Positions 15,733 through 23,583 of a DNA stretch of 64,000 nucleotides are shown here, one piece after another (the stretch's first letter is position 1; each line of letters begins with the position of its first letter). The translations under genes were made by a program, and so were the position numbers. Source of the stretch: Methylobacterium mesophilicum SR1.6/6 (GTDB lineage Bacteria; Pseudomonadota; Alphaproteobacteria; Rhizobiales; Beijerinckiaceae); assembly GCF_000364445.2 (NCBI RefSeq), contig NZ_CP043538.1:3293612-3357611 (forward strand), in the 5' to 3' direction. A model generated the notes under the pieces. That model was not told where the DNA came from. It made no database searches and worked only from the letters and a program-made list of their open reading frames with translations.

Positions 15733-16008
15733 TTACGCGGTGGCGCCATAGCGGGGCGTTCCCCCCGAGGCAGGAGAGCCGGCTTCAGGCCGGGTCGAGT
15801 TCGTGGACCAGCGTCGAGAGGTAGAGGGCGATCCGCCGGCTGCCGCCGGGTCGGGGGCCGCGACTGAGAAGCCCACGTCGAGGATTTCGTCGCCGTAGCG
15901 CCTCATCACCGACTCGGCCATGAGCGCGACCTCGCGCTCCGCGCTTGCCGATAGGACACGGCGTCCGTCGCGGGTGGCCAGCCGCACCTCGTAGCGCCGC
16001 GTGGACAT
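15733..16008 (-). CDS. Small hypothetical protein, C-terminus possibly frameshifted
   Basis: 91-aa frame starting MSTRRYEVRLATRDGRRVLS with GGAGGG about 12 bases upstream. The first 55 residues look like a compact alpha/beta domain (VALMAESVMRRYGDEILDVG). After about residue 60 the sequence becomes Ser/Pro/Gly-rich. The neighbouring frame offers a more natural ending, IALYLSTLVHELDPA, stopping at 15785, so a one-base indel near 15835-15850 may have changed the tail. No family recognised. Confidence 0.45.
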   Translation of the reverse strand: MSTRRYEVRLATRDGRRVLSASAEREVALMAESVMRRYGDEILDVGFSVAAPDPAAAGGSPSTSRRWSTNSTRPEAGSPASGGTPRYGATA

Positions 16009-16259
16009 CACCGGTTCGCACCCTCCCAAGAAGCCGCGCGGCAGCGCGCCTGACGATGCGGCCGAGCAACGAACGGCCTTCGAAAACGGATCCGATACTG
16101 CCGCAGGAGGTGCCCGAGACCGCCCTCGGCCGCAAGCGGGGCGGGAATCCCCGGTTCGTAAATTCGGGTTCATTCAGGAACGGGCGGGGTGCCCCGTTTG
16201 TCCCTGATTGAGCTCATCGCCCGAAGGCGTGCTGGGCCACCCTGTTCCAAAGGCTTTCG

Positions 16260-17120
16260 ATGACCCGTCCGATCCACGCCCTTGCGGCCACGCTCCTGCT
16301 GGCCTCGACGGCGCTTTCCCCGGCCCTGGCCCGCGAGGCCGCCCCGGCCGCCACAATCCCCGCGACGGCGGCCGCCCCGTCAGCGACCCAAATCTTCGCT
16401 CGCATGCAGGTCGCGCAGGAGCCAACCGCCACGCCGCCCGCGGCTTCCCAGCCATCCGGCACGAAGACCGACGGCGCGCGCCAGTCCTCGCAGACCCAGG
16501 TGACGAGCCGTCAGCCCCTCGGGGCCTTCCCGACGAACGAGGTCAGCCGCCAGCCGGTGATCGACCTCGGCGCCGGCGAGGACGGCATGAAGAAGGACGT
16601 CGCAGCACTGCAGCAGACCCTGACCGAGTTGCAGCAACTCCAGTTGCAGACCAAGCAGGCCCACTGGAACGCGTCCGGTACGCTGTACTACCCCCTGCAC
16701 CTGCTGCTGCAGGAGCACTACGAGGGGCTGTCGAAGTACGCCGACACCATCGCCGAGCGGCTGCTCGCCGTCGGCGTCTCGGCGGACGGGCGGGCGAACA
16801 CCATCGTGAAGACCTCGGGCGTCCCGGAGATCCCCGGCGGATTCCTCGACGACGCTCAGATCCTCGTGTGGTTCACCAACGCCTACAAGCGCGTCGGCGA
16901 GGAGGTGCACGCGGCCATTAAGACGACCGAAGACGTCGACCCGACTACCTCGAACCTGCTGCAAGAGGTCGAGCACGGGATCGCCAAGTACCAGTGGCAG
17001 ATGCGCGCCCAGCTCCAGCGGACGCACACCGACCCGAACACCGGCTGGGACCTCAACGACAACAAGCCGGTCGACCTGCAGGGCCAGCAGGCCCCGGCCC
17101 TGGCGCCCTCCAAGCCCTGA
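16260..17120 (+). CDS. Exported Dps-like ferritin-family protein
   Basis: 286 aa. A clear Sec signal (LAATLLLASTALSPALAREA) and a Pro/Ala/Thr-rich linker (to about residue 110) precede a Dps/ferritin-like domain. That domain has KQAHWNASG, YYPLHLLLQEHYEGL and YADTIAERLLAVG. Dps proteins bind and oxidise iron at the dimer interface. Here both histidines and the D...E pair are present, but the aspartate four residues after the second histidine in E. coli Dps (Asp67) is glutamine. Dps is normally cytoplasmic, so a periplasmic member is unusual. A Fe/Mn transporter-family gene lies 0.9 kb downstream. Confidence 0.85.
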   Translation: MTRPIHALAATLLLASTALSPALAREAAPAATIPATAAAPSATQIFARMQVAQEPTATPPAASQPSGTKTDGARQSSQTQVTSRQPLGAFPTNEVSRQPVIDLGAGEDGMKKDVAALQQTLTELQQLQLQTKQAHWNASGTLYYPLHLLLQEHYEGLSKYADTIAERLLAVGVSADGRANTIVKTSGVPEIPGGFLDDAQILVWFTNAYKRVGEEVHAAIKTTEDVDPTTSNLLQEVEHGIAKYQWQMRAQLQRTHTDPNTGWDLNDNKPVDLQGQQAPALAPSKP

Positions 17121-17128
17121 CGAGATCC

Positions 17129-17154
17129 GACCCCGTGCTGCGAGGCGCGGGGTC
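17129..17154 (+). terminator. Weak terminator-like hairpin after the Dps-like gene
   Basis: GACCCCG (17129-17135) pairs with CGGGGTC (17148-17154) across a 12-base loop, starting eight bases after the stop of the exported Dps-like gene. The T tract after it is poor (TTCGCTTG), so efficiency is doubtful. Confidence 0.4.
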
Positions 17155-17254
17155 TTCGCTTGACCTTGAAGCAGTTTATATCAATTCCAAACAAGCGATT
17201 GATCAGCGGGATCGGACAGCGACTCAGCCACCCCTCACGCCCGGCCAGCGGGCC

Positions 17255-17473
17255 ATGCTTCTCCGGCTCGATAGGGAGGGGCTGCTCGTCTCGCCCAAGC
17301 CGTGGGAGATGCGCACCGTCCGGTCCCTGCGGGAGCGAGGACTGATCCGGCTGAGGCTGTCGAGCCGGGACTCCGAGGGGCTCTGGTTCATCAGCGCCAA
17401 AGGTAGGCGGGCCATCGCCCCGGCGGGTCCGGTCGTCGGCGACGGTCATCCCCCGGCGGCATCACCGACGTAG
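17255..17473 (+). CDS. Small winged-helix-like hypothetical protein, start unsure
   Basis: 72 aa from the ATG at 17255; no ribosome site precedes it. The body, EMRTVRSLRERGLIRLRLSS followed by EGLWFISAKGRRAI, resembles a single winged-helix unit in which a recognition helix is followed by a beta wing. The same frame stays open upstream to a GTG at 17132, including a plausible LTPGQRAMLLRLD helix, so the protein may be longer. It sits 14 bases ahead of the cytochrome b561 gene. Confidence 0.45.
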   Translation: MLLRLDREGLLVSPKPWEMRTVRSLRERGLIRLRLSSRDSEGLWFISAKGRRAIAPAGPVVGDGHPPAASPT

Positions 17474-17487
17474 GCAGGACCTCGATC

Positions 17488-18033
17488 ATGACGGCACCCC
17501 GAGAAACGATGCGCGCGACGGAGCGGTACGACGGCGGCACCATCGCGCTGCACTGGCTGACAGCCGTGCTCGTGCTCGGCCTGTGGCTGATCGGGACCTT
17601 CCTCGAAGACCTCATCCCCAAAGGGACCCTGCGCTCCGGCATCTGGTCGGCCCACTTCGACCTCGGCTTCGTCCTCACCGGCCTGGTCGTCGCCTTCCTC
17701 GTCTGGCGGCGGGCCGAAGGCCGCCACCTGCCGGTGGAGGATGCCGGTCCGCTTCACCGCCTCGCCAAGGCGACCCACGCCGCGCTCTACGTTCTGCTGT
17801 TGGTCATCGTAGGCCTCGGCATCGCCAACGCCTTCGTCCGCGGCGTCTCGCTCGGCCCGGTCAGCCTGCCGCAACTCGGAGACCCGGAGTGGCGGCGGTC
17901 GCTCACACACTGGCACGGGCTCGCCGCCAACATTCTGATGGCGTTGGCCCTGTTCCACGCGGTCGCCGCGCTCGTGCACCACTACCTCTGGCACGACGCC
18001 GTCTTGCGCCGCATGCTGCCCCGGAGAACTTGA
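17488..18033 (+). CDS. Cytochrome b561 family membrane protein
   Basis: 181 aa with four membrane segments. Haem-ligand candidates are histidines in IALHWLTA, WSAHFDLGF, KATHAALYV and HWHGLAANI, the spacing of bacterial cytochrome b561 (CybB/YceJ type). These proteins pass electrons between quinol and periplasmic acceptors; E. coli CybB is a superoxide:quinone oxidoreductase. It is followed after five bases by the VIT-family gene, suggesting a small redox/metal operon. Confidence 0.85.
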   Translation: MTAPRETMRATERYDGGTIALHWLTAVLVLGLWLIGTFLEDLIPKGTLRSGIWSAHFDLGFVLTGLVVAFLVWRRAEGRHLPVEDAGPLHRLAKATHAALYVLLLVIVGLGIANAFVRGVSLGPVSLPQLGDPEWRRSLTHWHGLAANILMALALFHAVAALVHHYLWHDAVLRRMLPRRT

Positions 18034-18038
18034 CGACC

Positions 18039-18734
18039 ATGCGACCCGTCCACCGCGAGCGTCACCTCATCGACCGCGTCGGCTGGCTTCGCGCCGCCGT
18101 GCTCGGCGCCAACGACGGCCTCGTCTCCACGGCCAGCCTGATCGTCGGCGTGGCGGCCTCGGCCGCCCAGACCAGCGAGATCCTCGTCGCCGGCAGCGCC
18201 GGCCTCGTGGCGGGTGCCATGTCGATGGCGGCCGGCGAGTACGTCTCGGTGAGTTCCCAGGCGGACACCGAGCAGGCCGACCTCGCCCGCGAGCGCCAGG
18301 AACTCGCCGACGACCCTGCCTCCGAGCGGGAGGAACTGGCGCGGATCTACGTCGACCGCGGCCTCAACCATGCCCTCGCCCTGCAGGTCGCCGAGCAGCT
18401 GATGGCGAAGGACGCGCTCGGTGCGCACGCCCGGGACGAACTCGGCATGTCGGAGGTCACGACCGCGCGTCCGGTCCAGGCGGCGCTGACCTCGGCGGCG
18501 ACCTTCTCGGCCGGCGCGGCGCTGCCCCTGGCGACGGCGGCGCTCTCGCCCGGCAATCTTGCGGTCTACACGGTGTCGGGGGCCTCGTTGGTGTTCCTGG
18601 CGGTGCTCGGAGCGCTCGGCGCCAAAGCGGGCGGCGCCCCCGTCGCCCGGGCCACGGCGCGGGTGACCTTCTGGGGCGTGCTGGCCATGGCCGTCACGGC
18701 GGGCATCGGTAGCCTGGTCGGCAAGGCCGTCTGA
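18039..18734 (+). CDS. VIT1/CCC1-family iron/manganese transporter
   Basis: 231 aa. N-terminal pattern HLIDRVGWLRAAVLGANDGL then VSTASLIVGV is typical of the VIT family, and MSMAAGEYVSVSSQAD is the conserved second segment. A cytoplasmic charged loop (residues about 80-140, rich in Glu/Asp and able to bind metal) separates TM2 from TM3-5. Family members move Fe2+ or Mn2+ out of the cytoplasm. Start chosen at 18039, just after the b561 stop. With the exported Dps-like protein it suggests handling of periplasmic iron or manganese. Confidence 0.88.
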   Translation: MRPVHRERHLIDRVGWLRAAVLGANDGLVSTASLIVGVAASAAQTSEILVAGSAGLVAGAMSMAAGEYVSVSSQADTEQADLARERQELADDPASEREELARIYVDRGLNHALALQVAEQLMAKDALGAHARDELGMSEVTTARPVQAALTSAATFSAGAALPLATAALSPGNLAVYTVSGASLVFLAVLGALGAKAGGAPVARATARVTFWGVLAMAVTAGIGSLVGKAV

Positions 18735-18989
18735 TCACGGCTTCGGGTCGTGGCAGTGCATCTTCGGTGGGGCGGTCGCGCAATCGAGCGAACAGGTCTG
18801 CTCGGGCCGGCAGAACCACTGCAGGGCACCGGTCTTGAGGCAGGAGCCCGAGCAATGCCGGTGGGCCGCATCCGTCGGCTCCACGAAGGATGCCGACGCG
18901 TCCGGCGACGCGGCGGGTTGTTGGGCGAAAGCAGCGGAAAGTCCCGTCACCATAGCAAGCATGGCGAACGTCGTACGGATCATGATCAT
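18735..18989 (-). CDS. Small secreted Cys-rich protein
   Basis: 84 aa. Signal peptide MIMIRTTFAMLAMVTGLSAA ending in AFA, then a short mature domain with six cysteines and several histidines (HRHCSGSCLKTG, FCRPEQTCSLDC, MHCHD). GGGATTGG precedes the ATG at 18989; a second ATG two codons later is also possible. The pattern suggests a metal-binding or disulfide-stabilised periplasmic peptide. Its stop abuts the stop of the convergent VIT-family gene. Confidence 0.6.
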   Translation of the reverse strand: MIMIRTTFAMLAMVTGLSAAFAQQPAASPDASASFVEPTDAAHRHCSGSCLKTGALQWFCRPEQTCSLDCATAPPKMHCHDPKP

Positions 18990-19361
18990 CCAATCCCAAT
19001 GGTTTCGTCGCGGTGAATACTTTTCGGCCAGCCGAGATTGAGGGAGCACGCGGCAGGCATCAACTGATTAAGGCAGGCTGATTCGACCAAGGGAGACGTG
19101 GCGCTCTTAAGTCACAGGCGACCGGACTGATAGTGATTGGCAACGCATAAGGCGAGATCGAGCACTTCGGGGACGTCGCTTCAGAGTTTCGATACTTGGC
19201 GAGGCTCAAAACGCCAGGGCTGAGCGAGGCAGAATGACGATGCCCGCACAGAAGCAAAGCTCCTGCTGACCTGCAATATGCAAATTCTCGGGCTTTAGGC
19301 CCTTCCCCGGCTTCGAGACTGGACTGCGGTGGGAAGTCGACCAAACAACTCACCCTACGAT
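18990..19361. other. Gene-poor stretch upstream of the binding-protein gene
   Basis: About 370 bases with lower GC and no frame of convincing coding character. A minus-strand open frame of 97 codons (19060-19353) has Ser-rich, non-conserved-looking sequence and no ribosome site. The right end leads into the CTTAAG direct repeat and the promoter of the gene at 19432. Confidence 0.4.
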
Positions 19362-19378
19362 CTTAAGCTTGGCTTAAG
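19362..19378 (+). promoter_or_regulatory. QseB/PmrA-type box upstream of the binding-protein gene
   Basis: CTTAAG-CTTGG-CTTAAG, a perfect direct repeat with a 5-base spacer, lies 53 bases before the ATG at 19432. It matches the binding pattern of the PmrA/BasR/QseB response-regulator subfamily (two hexamers one helical turn apart). Identical hexamer pairs are found at 23159-23175 and 54441-54457. Confidence 0.6.
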
Positions 19379-19431
19379 TCTCAACGTTAATTGGGCTGTC
19401 CGAGTGCGGCGTTCCAAGGGAGATAACTCTA

Positions 19432-20400
19432 ATGCCTCGAATGAGATGGCTCAGCCTTGCATTGGGATTTTGCATTTTGGGAGCCCAGACTTACTCAGGC
19501 CACGCGACCGAGTTGCCAGTGGACCGCTTTCCACCGTGGCAGAATGGCGGCAACAACCCTTCCGCTGATAAGGGACTGGAATTCACGGTTAAGGAAGCCG
19601 ACAACCTCGCCGACTTCCACGGCGATCTGACCAACGCGCGCCTCGTACTCTATGTGGGCGGCAACTACTTCTTCGCCATGGCGCCGCTGGTGGCGGCCTT
19701 TGAGGCGAAGCACCCTGAGCTCAAGGGCCAGATCTACTACGAGACCATTCCGCCAGGTCTGCTCGTCCGACAGATGAAGGCCGGCGGGCGCATCACCGTC
19801 GGCAACATGACTTGGACGGCAAAGCCCGATGCGTATTTTTCGGGCCTCATGGCGGTCAACCGGCTCATCGAGGCAGGCGATCTCCTCGGCCCACCGACGA
19901 TCTACGCGACCAACCAGCTTGCGATCATGGTGCCTAAGGGCAACCCGGCGGGCATCAGAAGCTTGGCTGATCTTGCGCGTCCGGGACTGACCCTCGCCAT
20001 GCCCAATCCGGAATTCGAAGGCGTCGCCCGCCAGATCAAGGCCTCCCTGGCCAAGGCGGGGGGCGATGACTTGGTCAAGGCTGTCTACGAGACGAAAGTC
20101 GCCGACGGGACGACGCTTCTGACGCGGATGCACCATCGGCAGACGCCGGTCTGGCTGATGCAGGGACGCGCACAAGCCGGCGTCACGTGGCGTTCGGAAA
20201 CCTTGTTCCAAGAGCAGGTTGGACTGCCGACCGAGCGCATCGATATTCCGGACGAGCAGAACGCCACCGGCATCTATGCCGGAGCGGTCGTGAAGGACGC
20301 CGCGCATCCGGCTGAGGCGAAACTCTGGCTGGACTTCCTCATGGGCGACGACGCGCGAGCGGTTTTCGCCCGCTATGGTTTCGGCCAATATCGGCCCTGA
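19432..20400 (+). CDS. ModA-like periplasmic substrate-binding protein (orphan)
   Basis: 322 aa with signal peptide (MRWLSLALGFCILGAQTYSG). The mature part has ModA-family features: ATNQLAIMVPKGNPAGI, SLADLARPGLTLAMPNPEFE, and a C-terminal LWLDFLMGDDARAVFARYGF. GGGAGAT precedes the ATG. No permease or ATPase gene is adjacent, so it may serve a transporter elsewhere or act as a sensor. Molybdate would fit the need of the SoxC molybdoenzyme, but ligand choice is not shown by sequence. A CTTAAG-N5-CTTAAG box upstream links it to the local QseB-like regulator. Confidence 0.8.
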   Translation: MPRMRWLSLALGFCILGAQTYSGHATELPVDRFPPWQNGGNNPSADKGLEFTVKEADNLADFHGDLTNARLVLYVGGNYFFAMAPLVAAFEAKHPELKGQIYYETIPPGLLVRQMKAGGRITVGNMTWTAKPDAYFSGLMAVNRLIEAGDLLGPPTIYATNQLAIMVPKGNPAGIRSLADLARPGLTLAMPNPEFEGVARQIKASLAKAGGDDLVKAVYETKVADGTTLLTRMHHRQTPVWLMQGRAQAGVTWRSETLFQEQVGLPTERIDIPDEQNATGIYAGAVVKDAAHPAEAKLWLDFLMGDDARAVFARYGFGQYRP

Positions 20401-20439
20401 AGTCCGCGGACCGTCGTCGTGATGCCCCGCCGGTTCGCG

Positions 20440-20664
20440 TCATCGCCGGACCGGCGAGGCCTTCGGGCTACGGGACAGGGCGCGGTTGAGCGTGCGCAAG
20501 GCGCGATCGTCACGGGTGCAGAGATCGTGGGCGAAGGCCTCTTCCAGAATGGCCGCCTCCGCCGATCGTTTCGTCCGGTCCGCGGCATCGACCGCCGTCA
20601 CCGCGCCGAGGACGAGGATTCCGACGAGACATCCGACACTCAGACCCTGCACTGTCGACCTCAC
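20440..20664 (-). CDS. Small exported hypothetical protein, GTG start
   Basis: 74 aa. A GTG at 20664 overlaps the stop of the preceding gene (GTGA), suggesting translational coupling. Residues 7-28 (GLSVGCLVGILVLGAVTAVD) form a signal or anchor segment. The remaining part is a charged helix (RTKRSAEAAILEEAFAHDLC) with one cysteine. No haem motif. It is the last gene of the thiosulfate-dehydrogenase operon. Confidence 0.5.
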   Translation of the reverse strand: MRSTVQGLSVGCLVGILVLGAVTAVDAADRTKRSAEAAILEEAFAHDLCTRDDRALRTLNRALSRSPKASPVRR

Positions 20665-21431
20665 TTCGCATAATGAAAGCCGGCCTGCTGCAACTCGGGC
20701 AGCGTGCCGACGGCGCCGGGGGTCAGGACGACGCCCGGAATTAGATGGTTCGTCAGCTCCGCCGCCAGCGCCTCGTGCGAGAGCTTGTCCGGGTTGAGGT
20801 CGCGCCGGATGAGTGCCGCCGCCTGTTCCCAGATCGCGTTGTGGCACGAGAGGAATACAGCGCCCCGGGCCATCAGCGCCGGGATGGTGTTGTTCTCCGG
20901 TGAGAACATCCCCGCGGGGTCCTGGTAGTTCTCGGCCTCCGCCTGAGCCGCTTTCTTCGGCACGATCAGCGTGTTAGTCTTGAACGCCTCGCCCGCGAGC
21001 TTGGTGAGTTGATACTTGTCCCACATCGCTTGGTCGTAAAGGGCGACATTCGCCGATCCATGGGTCGCCGAGGCGGCCAGAAAATCGGGATGGTTGAACG
21101 ACCAGACCTGATTGTTCAGGGCGTTGCGCATAAGGTTCAGCCACGGCCCGCCAATGTCGGTGTTGTCCCAGACCTGGCGGGGGCCTCCCTTGTAGGCGAT
21201 AACCTCCGACAGGGCCTCGTGGTCCCAGAGATCCGGCCGGTCGAGGATCATCGGCACGGTCTTGAAATCCCGCCGACGCGGGGCTTTCGCCAGGCGATCT
21301 GTGAGGTCCCGGAGGGTTCGGCTGCCATCGGGTAGGTCGGCGGTAGTGGCTGCCCCGGCGGGGCGCGCCTCCGCCAAGCCAGCGGCGAGACCGGCGCCGA
21401 GGGCGAGCAGGCTGCGGCGTTCGAGGGTCAT
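20661..21431 (-). CDS. Tat-exported DsrE-fold-like protein of the tsdA operon
   Basis: 256 aa. The N-terminus MTLERRSLLALGAGLAAGLA resembles a Tat signal although the second Arg pair is ERRSLL. The C-terminal part (FLSCHNAIWEQAA, then LIPGVVLTPGAVGTLPELQQ and AGFHYAK) parallels the secreted DsrE-family protein at 50684-51151, with its single cysteine at the matching place. DsrE-type proteins carry sulfur as cysteine persulfide. GGGAG precedes the ATG. Its place next to thiosulfate dehydrogenase suggests a role in periplasmic sulfur transfer; the family match is by pattern only. Confidence 0.65.
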   Translation of the reverse strand: MTLERRSLLALGAGLAAGLAEARPAGAATTADLPDGSRTLRDLTDRLAKAPRRRDFKTVPMILDRPDLWDHEALSEVIAYKGGPRQVWDNTDIGGPWLNLMRNALNNQVWSFNHPDFLAASATHGSANVALYDQAMWDKYQLTKLAGEAFKTNTLIVPKKAAQAEAENYQDPAGMFSPENNTIPALMARGAVFLSCHNAIWEQAAALIRRDLNPDKLSHEALAAELTNHLIPGVVLTPGAVGTLPELQQAGFHYAK

Positions 21432-21461
21432 GATCGTGCTCCCATGGGGGCCAGTTGCGGT

Positions 21462-22394
21462 TCAGTGCGGCACGGTCCCGGCAGGAGGTGCCGCCTCACC
21501 GAGCGTCATTCCGTCCACGGCCTGACCGTAGAAATCGTAAGGGCTGTCGTGATGGGCCTTGCGGGTCGCCGCGAGATCGCCGGTGAAGCGCGGGTCCTGG
21601 GGACGTTCGCGGCTGTCGATATAGGCGGCAACGTCCCAGGCTTCGGCATCGGTGAGGCTGTTGCCCTGGCTCAGCGGCATGTTGGCCTTGATGAAGCCCG
21701 CCGCGTTGACGACCGAACTCATCCCCGCGCCCCAATTGTAGGAGCGGGCCCCCCACAGTGGCGGGAACACGACCGTCCCGTCCGGGCTCGCCTGCCCGGC
21801 ACCGTCGCCACCGTGACAGAGGGCGCATTTCGCGGCGTAGACCTCCTGCCCATGGGCCAGATCGAGGCCCTTGGGCTTGGTGAGCTTCGGGTACCCCTGC
21901 CCGGGAAGCTTCACCCCTACGGGAGCCCCGTGGGCGAGAAAGGCGGCATAGGTCTCCAGCGCGACCAGGATGGGATCGCCCAGTGGGGGCGCCTTGCCAT
22001 TCATGCTGTAGCGGAAGCAGCCCTGAAGCCGCTCGGCGAAGGTATTCACGTGTCCGTTCTTCGCCCGGTAGGCCGGGTAGACGAGATAGGCCGCCCAGAG
22101 AGGAGCGGAATGGCCGAGGCGGCCCCGGTCGAGATGACAGTTCGTGCAGCGCAGATCGTTGCCGACGAAGGCCCTCGCCTCGGCGCCCGTGTCGCGAAAG
22201 ATGCGCTCGCCCAGGCGAATGACCTTGCCGAAGTCGTCGTCGGGGATGGCGGAATCGGGCTGGGGCACGAAGGGCGGCGCGGTTGTCTCAGCCCCTACGG
22301 AACCGAGGGGCGTCAGGACCGCGAGGCTCCCCATCGCCGTTGCCAGCGCGAGACAGGCTGCGGACCGTCCGGTGAAGCGCGTCATGGGGTTCAT
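21462..22394 (-). CDS. tsdA: Di-haem cytochrome c, TsdA-like thiosulfate dehydrogenase
   Basis: 310 aa with signal peptide (SAACLALATAMGSLAVL). Two haem-c sites are CTNCH and CALCH. The sequence follows TsdA: DLRCTNCHLDRG, NTFAERLQGCFRYSMNGKAP (the Cys expected to be the active-site haem ligand) and GQEVYAAKCALCHG. TsdA oxidises two thiosulfates to tetrathionate in the periplasm and passes electrons to a cytochrome. The ATG at 22394 overlaps the upstream cytochrome stop (ATGA). SoxA has the same kind of CM/CF-type Cys segment, but lack of SoxA neighbours favours TsdA here. Confidence 0.8.
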   Translation of the reverse strand: MNPMTRFTGRSAACLALATAMGSLAVLTPLGSVGAETTAPPFVPQPDSAIPDDDFGKVIRLGERIFRDTGAEARAFVGNDLRCTNCHLDRGRLGHSAPLWAAYLVYPAYRAKNGHVNTFAERLQGCFRYSMNGKAPPLGDPILVALETYAAFLAHGAPVGVKLPGQGYPKLTKPKGLDLAHGQEVYAAKCALCHGGDGAGQASPDGTVVFPPLWGARSYNWGAGMSSVVNAAGFIKANMPLSQGNSLTDAEAWDVAAYIDSRERPQDPRFTGDLAATRKAHHDSPYDFYGQAVDGMTLGEAAPPAGTVPH

Positions 22395-23074
22395 CGGCCG
22401 CCTCCGATCGCCGCCGCAGGGAGAGCGGCGTAGTAGGCGGCGACGGCGGTGGCGTCGCCATCGCTCAGCCGGTCGGCGATCCCCTTCATCAGCCCGAGGG
22501 GATCGTTGCGGCGTGTCCCGGCTTTCCAGGCGGAGAGCTGTGCCGCGAGATAGGCGGCCGGTTGGCCGGCCAGCGGCGGGAAGGCCGAGCCCACTCCCTT
22601 CCCTTCCGGGCCGTGGCATTGTGCGCAAGCGGGCAGCGCTTTCGTCCACTCCCCCGTCTGCGCCAGCACCCGGCCACGGGCCGAGGCCGTGCCGTCCGGC
22701 GGCGGTGTCCCATCCGGCGGCGGGGCGCGAAGTCCGGCATAGAAGGCAGCCACCGCCCGCCGCTCCTCCGCCGTCATGCCTTGGGCGACCGGGCCCATCA
22801 TCTCGTTGTCCCGGCTGCCGTCGGCGAAGCTGTCGAGCTCGTGCGCGAGGTAGCCCTCCGCGAGGCCGGAGAGGCGGGGAAAGCCGCCCTCGGCATTCCC
22901 ACCCCCGGCATCCCCGTGGCACGAGGCACAGGCCGGCACGCCGGCCTGCGTTCCGTTCCGGGCGATTTCACCCCCGTCCATGGCTCGTACCGGGCAGACA
23001 GCAAGACACATCAACAGTCCGCCGAATGCGATGCGGACACTCCTGCTCGCCGCCAGAGCCAATCTGCGATTCAT
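22391..23074 (-). CDS. Di-haem cytochrome c4-like, probable TsdA electron acceptor
   Basis: 227 aa. Haem sites CASCH and CAQCH lie in two similar halves, each with a later Met ligand candidate (NEMMGP and PLGLMKG), the layout of cytochrome c4/TsdB. Signal peptide MNRRLALAASRSVRIAFGGL plus LMCLAVCPVRA. The ATG at 23074 fits the signal peptide. An upstream ATG at 23137 has AAGGA but would place a hydrophobic pre-segment in front and would start only 22 bases from the response-regulator box. It should take electrons from TsdA and pass them toward the terminal oxidase. Confidence 0.8.
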   Translation of the reverse strand: MNRRLALAASRSVRIAFGGLLMCLAVCPVRAMDGGEIARNGTQAGVPACASCHGDAGGGNAEGGFPRLSGLAEGYLAHELDSFADGSRDNEMMGPVAQGMTAEERRAVAAFYAGLRAPPPDGTPPPDGTASARGRVLAQTGEWTKALPACAQCHGPEGKGVGSAFPPLAGQPAAYLAAQLSAWKAGTRRNDPLGLMKGIADRLSDGDATAVAAYYAALPAAAIGGGR

Positions 23075-23158
23075 CGGAAGCACAGCGACGAGCGCAGAAA
23101 AGGCAAGGTGAGAACCTTTGAACGACGGTGCATGCATGCCGCCATCCTTGCCGTCCTG

Positions 23159-23175
23159 CTTAAGCCAGGCTTAAG
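23159..23175 (-). promoter_or_regulatory. QseB/PmrA-type box upstream of the cytochrome-tsdA operon
   Basis: CTTAAG-CCAGG-CTTAAG on the plus strand. The gene start at 23074 on the minus strand is 85 bases away. The hexamers are palindromes, so orientation cannot be read from them, but the only intact gene downstream in either direction at promoter distance is the cytochrome/tsdA operon. Confidence 0.6.
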
Positions 23176-23267
23176 GGGGCTGCCCCCCGCCGAACAATGG
23201 ATAGACACTCAGCACAAATATACGTCATCGCGGCGGTGCGCTGGCATCCCGGGCCGGAGGATGCACT

Positions 23268-23400
23268 GTCGAGAACGACGGCACGAACATTCCTCTGGTC
23301 GAACGCGCCAACCTCCGCTCGATTTTCTCCGGGAGCGCTACAGCCGCCAAACCGGCAGTGGCTCCGGCCTCGCTATGGCAAAGGTATGTCTCGGCCCAAC
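23268..23400 (+). pseudogene. Remnant of a sensor histidine kinase C-terminus
   Basis: One frame reads VENDGTNIPLVERANLRSIF, the pattern of the kinase N/G1 box region (VxDNGPGIPxxERxxLFERF). A second frame continues RYSRQTGSGSGLAMAKV, the G2 box region (RFxRQTGSGSGLGLAIxK). The frames are shifted with respect to each other and nothing upstream is intact. It looks like the tail of a deleted QseC-type kinase next to a surviving response-regulator box. The resemblance is short and by eye. The rest of 23176-23484 shows nothing else. Confidence 0.4.
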
Positions 23401-23484
23401 CGCGCAAGGGGGCCGACCAAGGGCCGAAGCATCCTGAGGGGGTGGCATGCAGGATCACGGTTGCAATGGGCCGACCGAGACCCT

Positions 23485-23583
23485 TCACACCGACTTGAGC
23501 AGCCACCGCAGCGGCAGGGCGATTGCGGTGAGGCTCGCCACGCTCATCGCCCACAGCAGTACGAACCAGCCGAGCTTGCGCAT
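23485..23583 (-). CDS. DUF2474-type small membrane peptide of bd oxidase
   Basis: 32 aa, MRKLGWFVLLWAMSVASLTA and ending IALPLRWLLKSV: one membrane helix with a basic start. The ATG overlaps the cioB stop (ATGA). DUF2474 peptides are encoded directly after cydB in CIO-type operons and are thought to be a small oxidase subunit comparable to CydX. It is easily missed because of its size. Confidence 0.75.
   Translation of the reverse strand: MRKLGWFVLLWAMSVASLTAIALPLRWLLKSV

Noticed and set aside
19060..19353. 97-codon minus-strand frame upstream of the binding-protein gene
   Set aside because: Ser/Pro/Cys-rich composition without ribosome site or recognisable domain; treated as non-coding.
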